A stretch of 64,000 nucleotides of DNA, taken from NCBI GenBank assembly GCA_910579865.1, contig CAJTXA010000002.1, positions 62,001 to 126,000 on the forward strand. The letters are read 5' to 3'. Shown one piece after another: positions 15,954 through 25,661 of the stretch (within the stretch, counting starts at the first letter, position 1; each line of letters starts with the position of its first letter). Under the pieces are notes generated by a model. It saw only the letters and a program-made list of their open reading frames with translations. It ran no database searches and was not told the origin of the DNA. Source of the stretch: an uncultured Lachnospiraceae bacterium (GTDB lineage: Bacteria; Bacillota; Clostridia; Lachnospirales; Lachnospiraceae). A program made the translations under genes and the position numbers.

Positions 15954-18161
15954 ATGGGAGTGGAAGAGAAAATGGATCTTCATCAGCCAGAGTGCTATGT
16001 AAATCGGGAATTAAGTTGGTTGGAATTTAATAATCGAGTATTGGAGGAAGCGAGAGATAAAAATTTATTATTATTTGAACGAATGAAATTTTTAAGTATT
16101 ACAGCATCAAATCTAGATGAATTTTTTATGGTGCGGGTAGCATCGTTAAAGGATATGGTTCATGCAAAATATGAAAAACGTGATATTGCAGGAATGACTC
16201 CAAAAGAACAGCTTGCTGCTATTAGTGAAAAGACACATGAGTTGGTAAATCATCAATATTCTACATTGAATCGTTCCATTAAGCCAGCATTGAAGAAGGA
16301 AAAAATTATATTGCTAGATGGACATGAGGATATGACAAAGAAACAGTTAGAATATGCCGATCGGTATTTTATGGATTATGTTTATCCAGTGTTGACACCA
16401 ATGGCAGTAGATTCTTCTCGTCCATTTCCTTTAATTCGGAATAAATCTTTGAATTTGGGGGCATTGCTTATAAAAAAGGAAACAGCAAAGGAATTGATTC
16501 GGGAGAATAAAGAGGAAATAAAAGGAAAGAAAGCCGGAAAGTTAGAGAAAAAACAAGAAAAAGAGATAGAATTTGCAACTGTACAAGTTCCAGCAGGAAT
16601 TCCAAGATTGATTTTGCTTCCATCAGAAAAAGAAGGAGAAAAAGTAATTATTCTTTTGGAAGAATTGATAGAACGCAATATCCATAAGTTATTTTTAAAT
16701 TATGAAGTACTTTGTACTCATCCTTATCGAATTATGCGAAATGCAGATCTTACAATAGAAGAGGATGAAGCAGAAGATTTATTAAAAGAAATTGAAAAAC
16801 AGATAAAAAAACGGCAGTGGGGTGAAGCGATTCGACTAGAAGTAGAGGAGCATGTGGATAAGCGATTGTTAAAGATCTTAAAAAAAGAGTTGAATATGAA
16901 GGAAGAAGATATCTATTATAGCAGTGGGCCTTTGGATTTGACTTTTTTAATGAAGTTATATGGAGTAGAAGGGTATGCTTATTTAAAAACACCAAAATTT
17001 ATACCACAACCAATAAAAGAGCTTTCAACAGAGGAGGATATTTTTACTCAGATTCGTAGAGGGGATATTCTTTTGCATCATCCTTATCAGACCTTTGAAC
17101 CAGTGGTATCTTTTATCCGTCAGGCTGCAAAAGATCCAGATGTATTAGCAATTAAACAGACATTATATCGAGTGAGTGGAAATTCTCCTATTATTGCCTC
17201 TTTGGCAGAGGCAGCAGAAAATGGAAAGCAAGTTTCAGTGTTAGTAGAATTAAAAGCACGTTTTGATGAAGAAAATAATATTATTTGGGCAAAGAAATTA
17301 GAAAAAGCAGGTTGTCATGTAATTTATGGCTTATTGGGATTAAAGACACATAGTAAGATTACTTTGGTAGTGCGCAATGAGGAAGATGGAATTCGCCGTT
17401 ATGTACATTTAGGAACTGGAAATTACAATGATGCGACTGCAAAGTTATATACAGATTTAGGGCTTTTTACCTGTAGTCGTGCAATTGGTGAAGATGCAAC
17501 TGCTGTGTTTAATATGCTTTCTGGTTATTCAGAGCCTCTTGGCTGGAATAAATTAAGCCTGGCACCAATTTGGTTAAGAGGAAAATTTTTAAGCTTAATT
17601 GAACGAGAAAGAAAACATGCAGAAGAGGGAAGAGAAGCTTTTATTGAGGCAAAAATGAATTCCTTGTGTGATAAGGAGATTATTGCAGCCTTATATGCCG
17701 CTTCGAAAGCAGGTGTAAAAATTCAGTTGTTAGTAAGAGGAATTTGTTGTCTGCGTCCAGAGATGCCCGGAATTAGTGAGAATATTACAGTACATTCTAT
17801 TGTAGGGAATTATTTGGAACATGCAAGAATTTTTCGATTTTATAATAATGGAGAGGAAGAGATCTATTTAGGAAGTGCAGATTGGATGCCACGTAATTTG
17901 GATCGGCGAGTGGAAATTCTTTTTCCAATTGAAAAAGAAGAATTAAAAAATAAGGTTCGTCATATCCTACAAGTACAATTTACAGATACAGAAAATACAC
18001 ATATTATGAAGAAGGATGGAAGTTATGAAGCTGTGGATCGTCGTGGAAAAGTAAAAATAGATGCACAAAAACAGTTTTGTATAGAAGCTGAGGAGGAAAT
18101 GCAGGTACAGGAAAAAAGTATAGAGAATCGTGTATTTTGTCCATTGGAAAATAAACAATAA
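15954..18161 (+). CDS. ppk1: polyphosphate kinase 1
   Basis: A 735-residue enzyme that polymerises the gamma-phosphate of ATP into polyphosphate. It shows the N-terminal PPK domain (YVNRELSWLEFNNRVLEEA, ASNLDEFFMVRVA), the middle domain (YPVLTPMAVDSSRPFP) and two C-terminal phospholipase-D-like domains. The autophosphorylated histidine is in LGLKTHSKITLVVR (about residue 463). The second histidine region is in VGNYLEHARIFRF, and the nucleotide end has YLGSADWMPRNLDRRVE. Length is normal. AAGGAG 7 bases before the ATG. It is 15 bp behind the Ppx-like gene and 21 bp ahead of the response regulator. Confidence 0.96.
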   Translation: MGVEEKMDLHQPECYVNRELSWLEFNNRVLEEARDKNLLLFERMKFLSITASNLDEFFMVRVASLKDMVHAKYEKRDIAGMTPKEQLAAISEKTHELVNHQYSTLNRSIKPALKKEKIILLDGHEDMTKKQLEYADRYFMDYVYPVLTPMAVDSSRPFPLIRNKSLNLGALLIKKETAKELIRENKEEIKGKKAGKLEKKQEKEIEFATVQVPAGIPRLILLPSEKEGEKVIILLEELIERNIHKLFLNYEVLCTHPYRIMRNADLTIEEDEAEDLLKEIEKQIKKRQWGEAIRLEVEEHVDKRLLKILKKELNMKEEDIYYSSGPLDLTFLMKLYGVEGYAYLKTPKFIPQPIKELSTEEDIFTQIRRGDILLHHPYQTFEPVVSFIRQAAKDPDVLAIKQTLYRVSGNSPIIASLAEAAENGKQVSVLVELKARFDEENNIIWAKKLEKAGCHVIYGLLGLKTHSKITLVVRNEEDGIRRYVHLGTGNYNDATAKLYTDLGLFTCSRAIGEDATAVFNMLSGYSEPLGWNKLSLAPIWLRGKFLSLIERERKHAEEGREAFIEAKMNSLCDKEIIAALYAASKAGVKIQLLVRGICCLRPEMPGISENITVHSIVGNYLEHARIFRFYNNGEEEIYLGSADWMPRNLDRRVEILFPIEKEELKNKVRHILQVQFTDTENTHIMKKDGSYEAVDRRGKVKIDAQKQFCIEAEEEMQVQEKSIENRVFCPLENKQ

Positions 18162-18182
18162 AGGGGTAAACAGGAGGAAGAG

Positions 18183-18884
18183 ATGGCAGAGATTCATGTT
18201 CTGGTTGTAGATGATGAAAAAGAGATTGCAGAGTTGGTAGAGCTATATCTAGTAAGTGACGGATATAAGGTGCATAAGGCATATTCTGCTATGGAAGGAT
18301 TGGATATTTTAGAAAAGACACCAATTGATTTGGCATTATTAGACATTATGATGCCAGAGATGGATGGTTTAGAGATGTGTAAAAAAATTCGGGAGCACAA
18401 TAATATTCCAATTATTATGTTAAGTGCAAAATCAACTGATTTAGACAAGATTTTAGGACTAAGTACAGGGGCAGACGATTATGTAACAAAACCTTTTAAT
18501 CCATTGGAGCTGACAGCCAGAGTAAAATCTCAGCTTCGCCGTTATACACAATTAAATCCAAATAATCAGTCAGATAAGGATGAAAATGAAATTCATATTC
18601 ATGGATTGGAAATTAACAGGGAAAACCATCGTGTTGTGGTATATGGAGAGGAAATCAAATTGACACCAATTGAATTTGATATTCTTTATTTGTTGGCATC
18701 TAATCCTGGAAAAGTATTTAGTACCGATGAAATTTTTGAAAACGTATGGAATGAAAAGGTATACGAAGCAAATAATACGGTTATGGTACATATCCGAAGG
18801 CTTCGTGGAAAGCTAAAGGAGGATACCAGAGCGACCAAAATTATAACCACAGTATGGGGAGTTGGATACAAGATTGAACGGTAA
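18183..18884 (+). CDS. OmpR/PhoB-family response regulator (VanR-like)
   Basis: A 233-residue transcription factor. The receiver domain has the acidic pair DDE (residues 10-12), the phospho-acceptor Asp in LLDIMMPEMDG (about residue 53) and the conserved Lys in YVTKPF (about 103). The C-terminal winged helix carries KLTPIEFDILYLLASNPGKV and VMVHIRRLRGKL, ending in VWGVGYKIE. It overlaps the sensor gene region, and the two form a standard pair. Located after ppk1 and before a large membrane protein with an ABC exporter, it probably controls the downstream export genes in response to envelope stress; that is inference from context. Confidence 0.94.
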   Translation: MAEIHVLVVDDEKEIAELVELYLVSDGYKVHKAYSAMEGLDILEKTPIDLALLDIMMPEMDGLEMCKKIREHNNIPIIMLSAKSTDLDKILGLSTGADDYVTKPFNPLELTARVKSQLRRYTQLNPNNQSDKDENEIHIHGLEINRENHRVVVYGEEIKLTPIEFDILYLLASNPGKVFSTDEIFENVWNEKVYEANNTVMVHIRRLRGKLKEDTRATKIITTVWGVGYKIER

Positions 18885-18903
18885 AAAAATCAGCCAAGGT
18901 ATA

Positions 18904-20040
18904 ATGGAACTAAATAAACGAATCCTAATGAAAATGGGTATGAAAAATTTGCGTCTTCGTATTCTTTATTATGGCGCAGTTAGTGTATTGATTACCGTTT
19001 TAATTGTATGGTTTTTATGGCTCAATATGGATTTTATATGGGAAATTTTAGGGCTTACCAATGAACGGGTATTACCTTATCAAGAGGAAATCCAAACACA
19101 GAATATTCAGACTTTAGTATTGGCATTAGTGGGAGTTGTTGTTTTTCTGGCTTCTTTTTTGCTGCAGATGGATTCTGTAATTCAGTATGTCAATGAGATT
19201 ACAAAGGGAATTTATCGGATTGCAGATGGAGATTTAGAAACCGTGATAGAACCAAAAGGAGAAGATGAATTAACTTATATTGCAAATAGTTTGAATGATA
19301 TGACAGAGAAACTAAAGGATTTAATGGAAAAAGAACGAATTGCAGAGCGTACTAAAAATGAATTAATTACGAATGTTGCTCATGATTTACGGACGCCTCT
19401 TACTTCTATTATTGGTTATATGGGGTTTTTGTCTAATGATGAGAAGTTAGAAGAAGCTGTGCAAAAGCGTTATATTGCGATTGTCTATCAAAAAGCAAAG
19501 CGTTTGGAAAAACTGATTGAGGATCTGTTTAGTTTTACAAAATTAAATTATGGAAAGATTGCAATGAAAGTGGAAAAAGTGGATTTAGTAATGTTATTAA
19601 ATCAGCTTTTAGATGATTTCTATCCAAGTTTTGAAAACCACAATTTAACGGAAGAATTTGTTTCAAATCAACCTAGTATTATATTAGATGGAGATGGCAA
19701 TTTATTGGCAAGACTATTTGACAATTTGATTAATAATGCAATTAAATATGGTTCAGAAGGAAAAGTGATTCGTGTAGAAGTAGAAGAAGCACAAGAACAG
19801 GTAATTGTAAAAGTTATTAATTATGGATATATTATTCCACAGAAGGATTTGGAGTTAATTTTTAATAAATTTTATCGAGTAGAACAATCTCGATCGGAAA
19901 ATACAGGAGGGACTGGATTAGGACTTGCGATTGTAAAAAATGTAGTGGATATGCACCGTGGAAAAATATCGGTAAAAAGCAGTTTAGATGGAACCGAATT
20001 TGAAGTGATATTAAATAAAGTATTTCAGGCAGAAGAATAA
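18904..20040 (+). CDS. sensor histidine kinase (VanS-like)
   Basis: A 378-residue membrane kinase. Two transmembrane segments (about residues 22-45 and 70-95) flank a very short extracytoplasmic loop, so the signal is probably sensed in or at the membrane. A HAMP domain follows (IYRIADGDLETVIEP). The H-box is VAHDLRTPLTSIIGY with the phosphorylated His at about residue 163. The ATPase has N-box LFDNLINNAIKYG and G-box GGTGLGLAIVKNVVD. The frame extends upstream to a TTG at 18862 that overlaps the regulator gene by 23 bp. The ATG at 18904 is preferred for its AAGG box; this is not certain. Confidence 0.92.
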   Translation: MELNKRILMKMGMKNLRLRILYYGAVSVLITVLIVWFLWLNMDFIWEILGLTNERVLPYQEEIQTQNIQTLVLALVGVVVFLASFLLQMDSVIQYVNEITKGIYRIADGDLETVIEPKGEDELTYIANSLNDMTEKLKDLMEKERIAERTKNELITNVAHDLRTPLTSIIGYMGFLSNDEKLEEAVQKRYIAIVYQKAKRLEKLIEDLFSFTKLNYGKIAMKVEKVDLVMLLNQLLDDFYPSFENHNLTEEFVSNQPSIILDGDGNLLARLFDNLINNAIKYGSEGKVIRVEVEEAQEQVIVKVINYGYIIPQKDLELIFNKFYRVEQSRSENTGGTGLGLAIVKNVVDMHRGKISVKSSLDGTEFEVILNKVFQAEE

Positions 20041-20057
20041 AGAAAACAAGACAGGAG

Positions 20058-22883
20058 GTGAGAAGTCTGACCAAAATAAAAAAATGGGCCAAGAAAGAAA
20101 AAACAGCATGTCAAGTACCAACAGTTTATTACATACTGATTGTATGCAACATACTGTTTTGTTTTGCTGTTTTGCTTTTTCAGAATCGAGTATTAGGGGT
20201 AGGAACGATTGACAAGAGAATTACAGTTTCTGCAGTATTAGGTTATGGAGGATATGGTAAGTTTGGACGGATTACACCTGCCTATATTGAGGTGACTTCC
20301 TCTGTAAATTTTGAAGGTGTAGTAAAATTGATTGTGCCAACACAAAAGGGAGAAAAAAATTATGCCTATGAATATCCAATTACAATAGATGCAGGAAAAC
20401 AGGTTACCGTTCGGGCAGATTTTCCGCTTACTGCAAATGATACTTTATTTTCAATTCAAGTAATTGGACAAGATGGTGTGGTTTATGCTTCTTGTGAGCA
20501 GCGAATAACGACACCTTCTGGACAATTTACAGAACTCTATGTAGGAGTAGCAAGTACAATGGAACAGGCCTACCTTTCGTTTCAGGCGCAGCAGATTGGG
20601 GATGAAATTATCAGTAATTTTCCTTATGTTACAACAAGGGCATTTCAACTGACTACAGATGATTTTACGATTTATCCAGATGGCATGGACAGTTTAGATA
20701 TGATTATTTTGGATACGGAATCTTATATTCGATTGTCACAAACCCAGAAAGTAGCATTGGAAAATTGGGCAGATGAAGGGGGCATTTTGGTATTAGAAAT
20801 TGATAAATATACGCCATGGATGGAAGTTTCCGATCAGGTATCGGATCCAGTAGAAGTACGTCCTATTTTTTGGATGCAGATAAAAACATTAGAAAAGGGT
20901 AGAATGGCTTATGTTTGGATTGATTCCGATCAGATTGACATGATGGAATATATGTCAGAAAATGTTGGTTTGGCACCTGCTGTACTAGGTAAGCTTTGTC
21001 AAGCAGAACTGGTAGCAGAAATTGTAGAACAAGATCACTATTATGAAGGCTCGAAGAAATATAGTGAAGGAAGTGCCATGTTAAAAAGCAGTATTGTAAA
21101 ACGGATGCCTAATATCGTGGTTTATATTTTAATTTTAATTGTCTATTTGGCTTTAGTAGGCCCAGCCTTATATCTCTATTTAAAAAAGCAAGATAAAACT
21201 GGATTGACAAGTCGTTGGATTTTTCTGCTTGCAGTACTGTTTTCTTGTTTGATTTTTTTTATCAGTTATCCAACAAGGTTTCGAAAACCATTTGTGCAAT
21301 ATGTAACAATTTATAAAATCCAGGATGGACAGCGAAAAGAAGAAACATACTTTGCTTTACGTGCCCCATTTCATAAAGCGTTTTATATGGGAATTGATAA
21401 TAGTTATCAGGTAAAACCAATTTCAGATGGAAATTATTACTACTATGATAATATAAATACAGATACAGTTTTTAAAGAATATCAGGCAGGATTTTTTTTC
21501 CATAAGAATTATACAGCAGTTACTGTAGAAAAATCAGCCCCATTTTCTGCAGAATATCTTTCTATTCAAAAATATGAACCATTGGAAGAAACATGGGGAT
21601 TTTCTGCAGATTTAACATTTTTAACAGATACTATAACAGGAACAGTAGAAAATCAGTCGGGGAAATTACTTTCGGATGTAATTTTACTTACTAGAGAAAG
21701 AGCGATTTTATTAGGTGATTTAAAAGCAGGAGAACAGGTTCGTGTAGATGGAAAAGAAAGTATTATTTATACTGGAGATGCCGATGGCAAGGAAGCCTAT
21801 CGTATGTTAAATATTTCCAATAATATTGATGCGATACAAACTGCTTCACAACAAAATTTAGAAAAATTAAGGGCGTTAAAATTTTATTTAAAAGATATAA
21901 AAATTGATTTAGACAGTGGAATTTTAATTGGATTCGATACAAAAGCAGAGCCAAAATGGCAGACAGGAACCAACTATTCTATGCAGGGGATTACATTAGT
22001 AACAGAAAAAGTTAATTTCCATCGTATTCAGATTCGACAAGAAAAAGAAAGTTTTCCAATTGAAGAAGCTGTTTGGATTGGAACAACAATGGAAGAAGCT
22101 AGGATTGATTATGAAGATCTTATGTTATCACAAAATGGACCATCTATGGTGGATCGATTGAAACCAAATGAGTTTGTTATTACTGCTCCTTCAGATGAAA
22201 GAGTAGGACAGGTCTATGAATATACACTTTCTTCAAAAGAAGATATCAAACAGATTATTTTTTTACAGGATTCTTTTGTTTCTTATAAAGGAGAAATTTT
22301 GTTATTTAATCGTATTACCATGCAAAGCTGTAGGGTAGCAGTTGGAGAGATTGTATCAGAACAACAGTTGAAAAATTGTTTTTATGAAAAAAATGGTGTG
22401 ACAAATCTTGCTGTATTATATCTTCCAGAAGAGCCAGAAGAGATCACATATCCTATTTTACAAGTGGAAAAAGAAATTATATTAGAGTACACCTTTTTAG
22501 ATGAGGACAGTATAGGAGTTAATAATGAGACAGATTATGATGGTTGGTTTAATGCAACTACAAATACTTCTGTACAGCTTCGCTATAATTTAGGAAATGT
22601 TGATAATTTGTGGCAAGTTATCTTTGTAGATACGATAGTAGAAAAGGAAAGCAGCCACTACCAGCAGTTTAGTGGAAATCGTTACTTTTTAAATAAGGAA
22701 AGTCAAATATTTGAGCGAGTGGAAGCCGATGCAAAACGGTTTGAGAAAGAAAGCCTACAGTCTTATATAGATGTGGATATGACTGGAAATTACCTGACTG
22801 TACAATATGTATCTGGTACTTTAAATTATGGAACAGAACGAAAAATTTGTCTACCACGAATTTGTGTTGTAAAAAAGAAGTAG
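20058..22883 (+). CDS. large membrane protein of a two-component-linked ABC export cluster
   Basis: A 941-residue protein: a membrane anchor near residues 24-44, an extracytoplasmic beta-rich region with a GATase/Rossmann-like stretch (MIILDTESYIRLSQTQ, then ENWADEGGILVLEI), two close membrane segments (about 355-375 and 391-410) and a second large extracytoplasmic region to the end. The plan parallels the GldG/DUF4350-type partners of ABC exporters. The start is unclear: GTG 20058 overlaps the AGGAGG box, and an in-frame CTG at 20067 has ideal spacing. Next come an ATPase and a permease. Role: probable exporter accessory; substrate unknown. Confidence 0.7.
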   Translation: MRSLTKIKKWAKKEKTACQVPTVYYILIVCNILFCFAVLLFQNRVLGVGTIDKRITVSAVLGYGGYGKFGRITPAYIEVTSSVNFEGVVKLIVPTQKGEKNYAYEYPITIDAGKQVTVRADFPLTANDTLFSIQVIGQDGVVYASCEQRITTPSGQFTELYVGVASTMEQAYLSFQAQQIGDEIISNFPYVTTRAFQLTTDDFTIYPDGMDSLDMIILDTESYIRLSQTQKVALENWADEGGILVLEIDKYTPWMEVSDQVSDPVEVRPIFWMQIKTLEKGRMAYVWIDSDQIDMMEYMSENVGLAPAVLGKLCQAELVAEIVEQDHYYEGSKKYSEGSAMLKSSIVKRMPNIVVYILILIVYLALVGPALYLYLKKQDKTGLTSRWIFLLAVLFSCLIFFISYPTRFRKPFVQYVTIYKIQDGQRKEETYFALRAPFHKAFYMGIDNSYQVKPISDGNYYYYDNINTDTVFKEYQAGFFFHKNYTAVTVEKSAPFSAEYLSIQKYEPLEETWGFSADLTFLTDTITGTVENQSGKLLSDVILLTRERAILLGDLKAGEQVRVDGKESIIYTGDADGKEAYRMLNISNNIDAIQTASQQNLEKLRALKFYLKDIKIDLDSGILIGFDTKAEPKWQTGTNYSMQGITLVTEKVNFHRIQIRQEKESFPIEEAVWIGTTMEEARIDYEDLMLSQNGPSMVDRLKPNEFVITAPSDERVGQVYEYTLSSKEDIKQIIFLQDSFVSYKGEILLFNRITMQSCRVAVGEIVSEQQLKNCFYEKNGVTNLAVLYLPEEPEEITYPILQVEKEIILEYTFLDEDSIGVNNETDYDGWFNATTNTSVQLRYNLGNVDNLWQVIFVDTIVEKESSHYQQFSGNRYFLNKESQIFERVEADAKRFEKESLQSYIDVDMTGNYLTVQYVSGTLNYGTERKICLPRICVVKKK

Positions 22884-22894
22884 AGGGTATAAAA

Positions 22895-23872
22895 ATGAAA
22901 GAGCGATTGCTGGTAATTCAAAATTTAACTAAGAATTATGGAAAGTTTCGAGCTTTAAATGGTTTGAATATGGAAATAAAAAAGGGAGAATTATTTGGAT
23001 TTGTGGGACCAAATGGTGCTGGAAAAACAACCACGATTAAGATTATTGCAGGCTTGTTAAAAACAGATATAGGGCAGATTTTATTAGAGGGAAAAGATAT
23101 TACAAAAGATCCCCATATATTAAAAGAGAATATTGGCTATGTACCAGATTACTTTGGGGTTTATGACAATCTAAAAACAATGGAATATATGGAATTTTAT
23201 GCATCCACATATGGATTAGTTGGCAAGGAAGTTCGAGAACTTTGCTTAGAATTAATGGAAATAGTAGGACTAGAAGGAAAAGAAAATCAATATGTAGATG
23301 CATTATCAAGAGGGATGCAGCAAAGGCTTTGTTTAGCAAGGGCTTTAGTACACAATCCCAAAATTTTGATTTTAGATGAACCAGCATCCGGTTTAGATCC
23401 TAGCTCTCGTGTTGCGATGAAAAATATTTTGATGGAACTGACTATGAATGGAAAAACCATTCTAATTAGTTCTCACATCCTGTCTGAACTTTCTGAGATG
23501 TGTAGTTCGATTGGAATTATTCAAAAAGGTGAGATGATCTTGCAAGGAAGTATAGGAGAAATTGTATCCTCTGTAAATACAATGAATCCTTTAATGATTC
23601 AAGTTTTAGAAAAACAGGAAGAAGCGATTATGTTTTTGCGAACCCATCCATTGGTAAAAACACTAGCTATTGCAGGCAATGAATTTCAGATTATTTTTGA
23701 AGGAGATGCAAAAGAAGAAGTACATCTTTTACAAGAAATGATAGAAAAAAAGTTATCTGTGATTTCTTTTGGAAGAAAAAAAGATAATCTGGAATCGATT
23801 TATATGAAGATTACAAAGGAAGGAGAGGAAAAGCATGATTCATATCAATCCCGTTTACCAGTTGGAGATTAA
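22895..23872 (+). CDS. ABC transporter ATP-binding protein
   Basis: A 325-residue ATPase of an ABC-2 exporter. Walker A is GPNGAGKTT, the signature is ALSRGMQQRLCLARAL, Walker B is ILILDEPASGLDP, and the switch His is in ISSHILSEL. A C-terminal accessory domain of about 90 residues follows. The ATG at 22895 begins KERLLVIQNLTKNYGKF, the normal start of this family; the longer frame from 22847 overlaps the upstream gene. The stop lies 38 bp inside the permease gene. Together with the 941-residue protein and the permease it forms a second gliding-type export cluster, unrelated in sequence detail to the one at 1-6 kb. Confidence 0.93.
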   Translation: MKERLLVIQNLTKNYGKFRALNGLNMEIKKGELFGFVGPNGAGKTTTIKIIAGLLKTDIGQILLEGKDITKDPHILKENIGYVPDYFGVYDNLKTMEYMEFYASTYGLVGKEVRELCLELMEIVGLEGKENQYVDALSRGMQQRLCLARALVHNPKILILDEPASGLDPSSRVAMKNILMELTMNGKTILISSHILSELSEMCSSIGIIQKGEMILQGSIGEIVSSVNTMNPLMIQVLEKQEEAIMFLRTHPLVKTLAIAGNEFQIIFEGDAKEEVHLLQEMIEKKLSVISFGRKKDNLESIYMKITKEGEEKHDSYQSRLPVGD

Positions 23873-24713
23873 AACCAGTGCAAGAACAGTAAAATTATGT
23901 GCATTGATCTTAATTTTTAATGGTCTACTTGCTTTAATTAGTTTTCTAATTTTAAATGATATGATAGAACAAAGCCAGCATTTAGGTACAATGGAATATG
24001 AAGGATTGGTTAATATGTATTCTATTATGTCCTATATTGAATTTGGTATGTTTATGTTAGTAATACCTTCTAACACATCTGGAAGTATTTCAGGAGAAAA
24101 AGAGCGAAAAACATTAGATATTCTTTTAAGCAGCAAGATGAGTCCCTATGCAATTGTAATTGGAAAATTAATGGCTTCTCTTAATATGGTAATGATGTTA
24201 GCTGTGTCAAGTTTACCTGTTTTATCAATTGTGTTTCTCTTTGGTGGAATTAGTATAGTAGATTTAATTGTAATGTTACTTACCTTGATGATTTCTGGAG
24301 TTTTTGTAGGAAGCATTGGAATCTTGTTTTCTGCTGTTTGCAAAAAGACAACAACAGCGACGATATTGAGTTATAGCAGTATTTTGGTTTTGATTATTGG
24401 AACTTATATTATGAATTATTTAGTGTACCATTTGACAGAAGCAGGAGAACGTGCAAGTGGAGTAAGAAGGTTAATCTATAGTTTTTTATTAAATCCAGCC
24501 GTAACATATTCTACGGTAATATCAAATCAAGTGGCAAATCGGGATATTTTAAAGCAGTTATATTTAGACTTTGCTCCAGGAATGATTCATGGGCGAGTGA
24601 TACGAAATTGGATTCCGTTTAGTTTGGTAATACAGTTAGGAATGTCAATATGCTTGATTGGGATTGCTGGTTGGGTATTGAATCCTTTGCATAAGAAGAG
24701 GCGTTTTGATTGA
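23835..24713 (+). CDS. ABC-2 type permease
   Basis: A 292-residue membrane subunit with six hydrophobic segments. The amphipathic start (NPVYQLEIKTSARTVKL) and the loop GSISGEKERKTLDILLSSKMSP are classical features of ABC-2 permeases that pair with the upstream ATPase. It overlaps that gene by 38 bp and has its own AAGGAG box 9 bases before the ATG at 23835. It is the last gene of the operon that starts at the response regulator or earlier. The substrate is unknown. Confidence 0.9.
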   Translation: MIHINPVYQLEIKTSARTVKLCALILIFNGLLALISFLILNDMIEQSQHLGTMEYEGLVNMYSIMSYIEFGMFMLVIPSNTSGSISGEKERKTLDILLSSKMSPYAIVIGKLMASLNMVMMLAVSSLPVLSIVFLFGGISIVDLIVMLLTLMISGVFVGSIGILFSAVCKKTTTATILSYSSILVLIIGTYIMNYLVYHLTEAGERASGVRRLIYSFLLNPAVTYSTVISNQVANRDILKQLYLDFAPGMIHGRVIRNWIPFSLVIQLGMSICLIGIAGWVLNPLHKKRRFD

Positions 24714-24745
24714 GGAAAATGAAACTTAGAAATTTTAGATTGACA

Positions 24746-24774
24746 TTGAATTTATAGAGAATTTTTACTATAAT
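24746..24774 (+). promoter_or_regulatory. candidate sigma-A promoter of the PHP-domain genes
   Basis: TTGAAT at 24746-24751 and TATAAT at 24769-24774 are separated by 17 bases, 27 bases before the start codon. A TTGACA at 24740-24745 just upstream is too far (23 bases) from the -10. Confidence 0.6.
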
Positions 24775-24800
24775 TTAAAAAGAAGGAGTGTTTTAAATAA

Positions 24801-25661
24801 ATGAAACGAATTGATCTTCATGTTCATTCCAATGTTTCGGATGGAACATTTACCCCAAAGGAGCTAGTTTTATATGCACAAGAAAAGGGATTGGCAGCTT
24901 TGGCTTTGACCGATCATGATACCATTAGGGGAATTTTTGAGGCAGAAAAAGCAGCAGAGGGAAAATCAATAGAGTTGATTCCTGGGATTGAGATTTCTTC
25001 TGAATATAAAGGGGGAGATATTCATATTTTAGGACTTTATATTGACTATAAACAGCCAGCTTTTTCTGCTACACTGCAAAGATTTGTAGAGGCAAGAGAA
25101 CAGAGAAATAATCAGATGGCAAAGAAACTGTCAGAACATGGGTTTTTCGTTACGATAGAAGATATAATGGCTGCTTATCCAGATGCAGTTATTACTAGAG
25201 CGCATTTTGCAAAATATATGAAAGCAAAGGGATATGTTTCTTCTTATGAGGAAGCATTTCGAAAATATATTGGAAAAAATTGTTCTTGTTATGTTCCAAG
25301 AACTGTGATACAGCCAGAGGATGCAATTGGATTAATTCGAAAAGCTGGGGGAGTTGCTGTACTGGCTCATCCGCTTTTATATCATCTTACATTGGAAGAG
25401 TTAGAAGCGATGATAAAAGATTTAAAGAAGTTGGGATTACAGGGAATAGAAGTTTTTTATTCTATGAATCAGAAGGAAGATGAAAATTTAATGTTTTCTC
25501 TTGCTAAGAAATGGGAACTTCTTATGACAGGGGGATCCGATTTTCATGGAAGTACAAAACCCCATATTGATTTGGGGGTTGGAAGAGGAAATTTATATGT
25601 AAATGAAACTTTATTAGAACCATTGAGAAAATTAAGAAAGAGGGAAGAAAATGAAACTTGA
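24801..25661 (+). CDS. PHP-domain phosphoesterase (RNase AM/YciV-like)
   Basis: A 286-residue enzyme of the PHP family. Metal-binding residues are in IDLHVHSNVSDG (His7, His9), LALTDHDTIRG (Asp-His-Asp), a Glu in PGIEISSEY, VLAHPLLYH and the C-terminal GGSDFHG. This full set matches the 5'-3' exonuclease / 3',5'-nucleoside bisphosphate phosphatase group (TrpH/RNase AM). Cytoplasmic, no signal peptide. AAGGAG before the ATG at 24801. Its end overlaps the next gene, another PHP protein, by 11 bp, so the two are translated together. Confidence 0.88.
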   Translation: MKRIDLHVHSNVSDGTFTPKELVLYAQEKGLAALALTDHDTIRGIFEAEKAAEGKSIELIPGIEISSEYKGGDIHILGLYIDYKQPAFSATLQRFVEAREQRNNQMAKKLSEHGFFVTIEDIMAAYPDAVITRAHFAKYMKAKGYVSSYEEAFRKYIGKNCSCYVPRTVIQPEDAIGLIRKAGGVAVLAHPLLYHLTLEELEAMIKDLKKLGLQGIEVFYSMNQKEDENLMFSLAKKWELLMTGGSDFHGSTKPHIDLGVGRGNLYVNETLLEPLRKLRKREENET

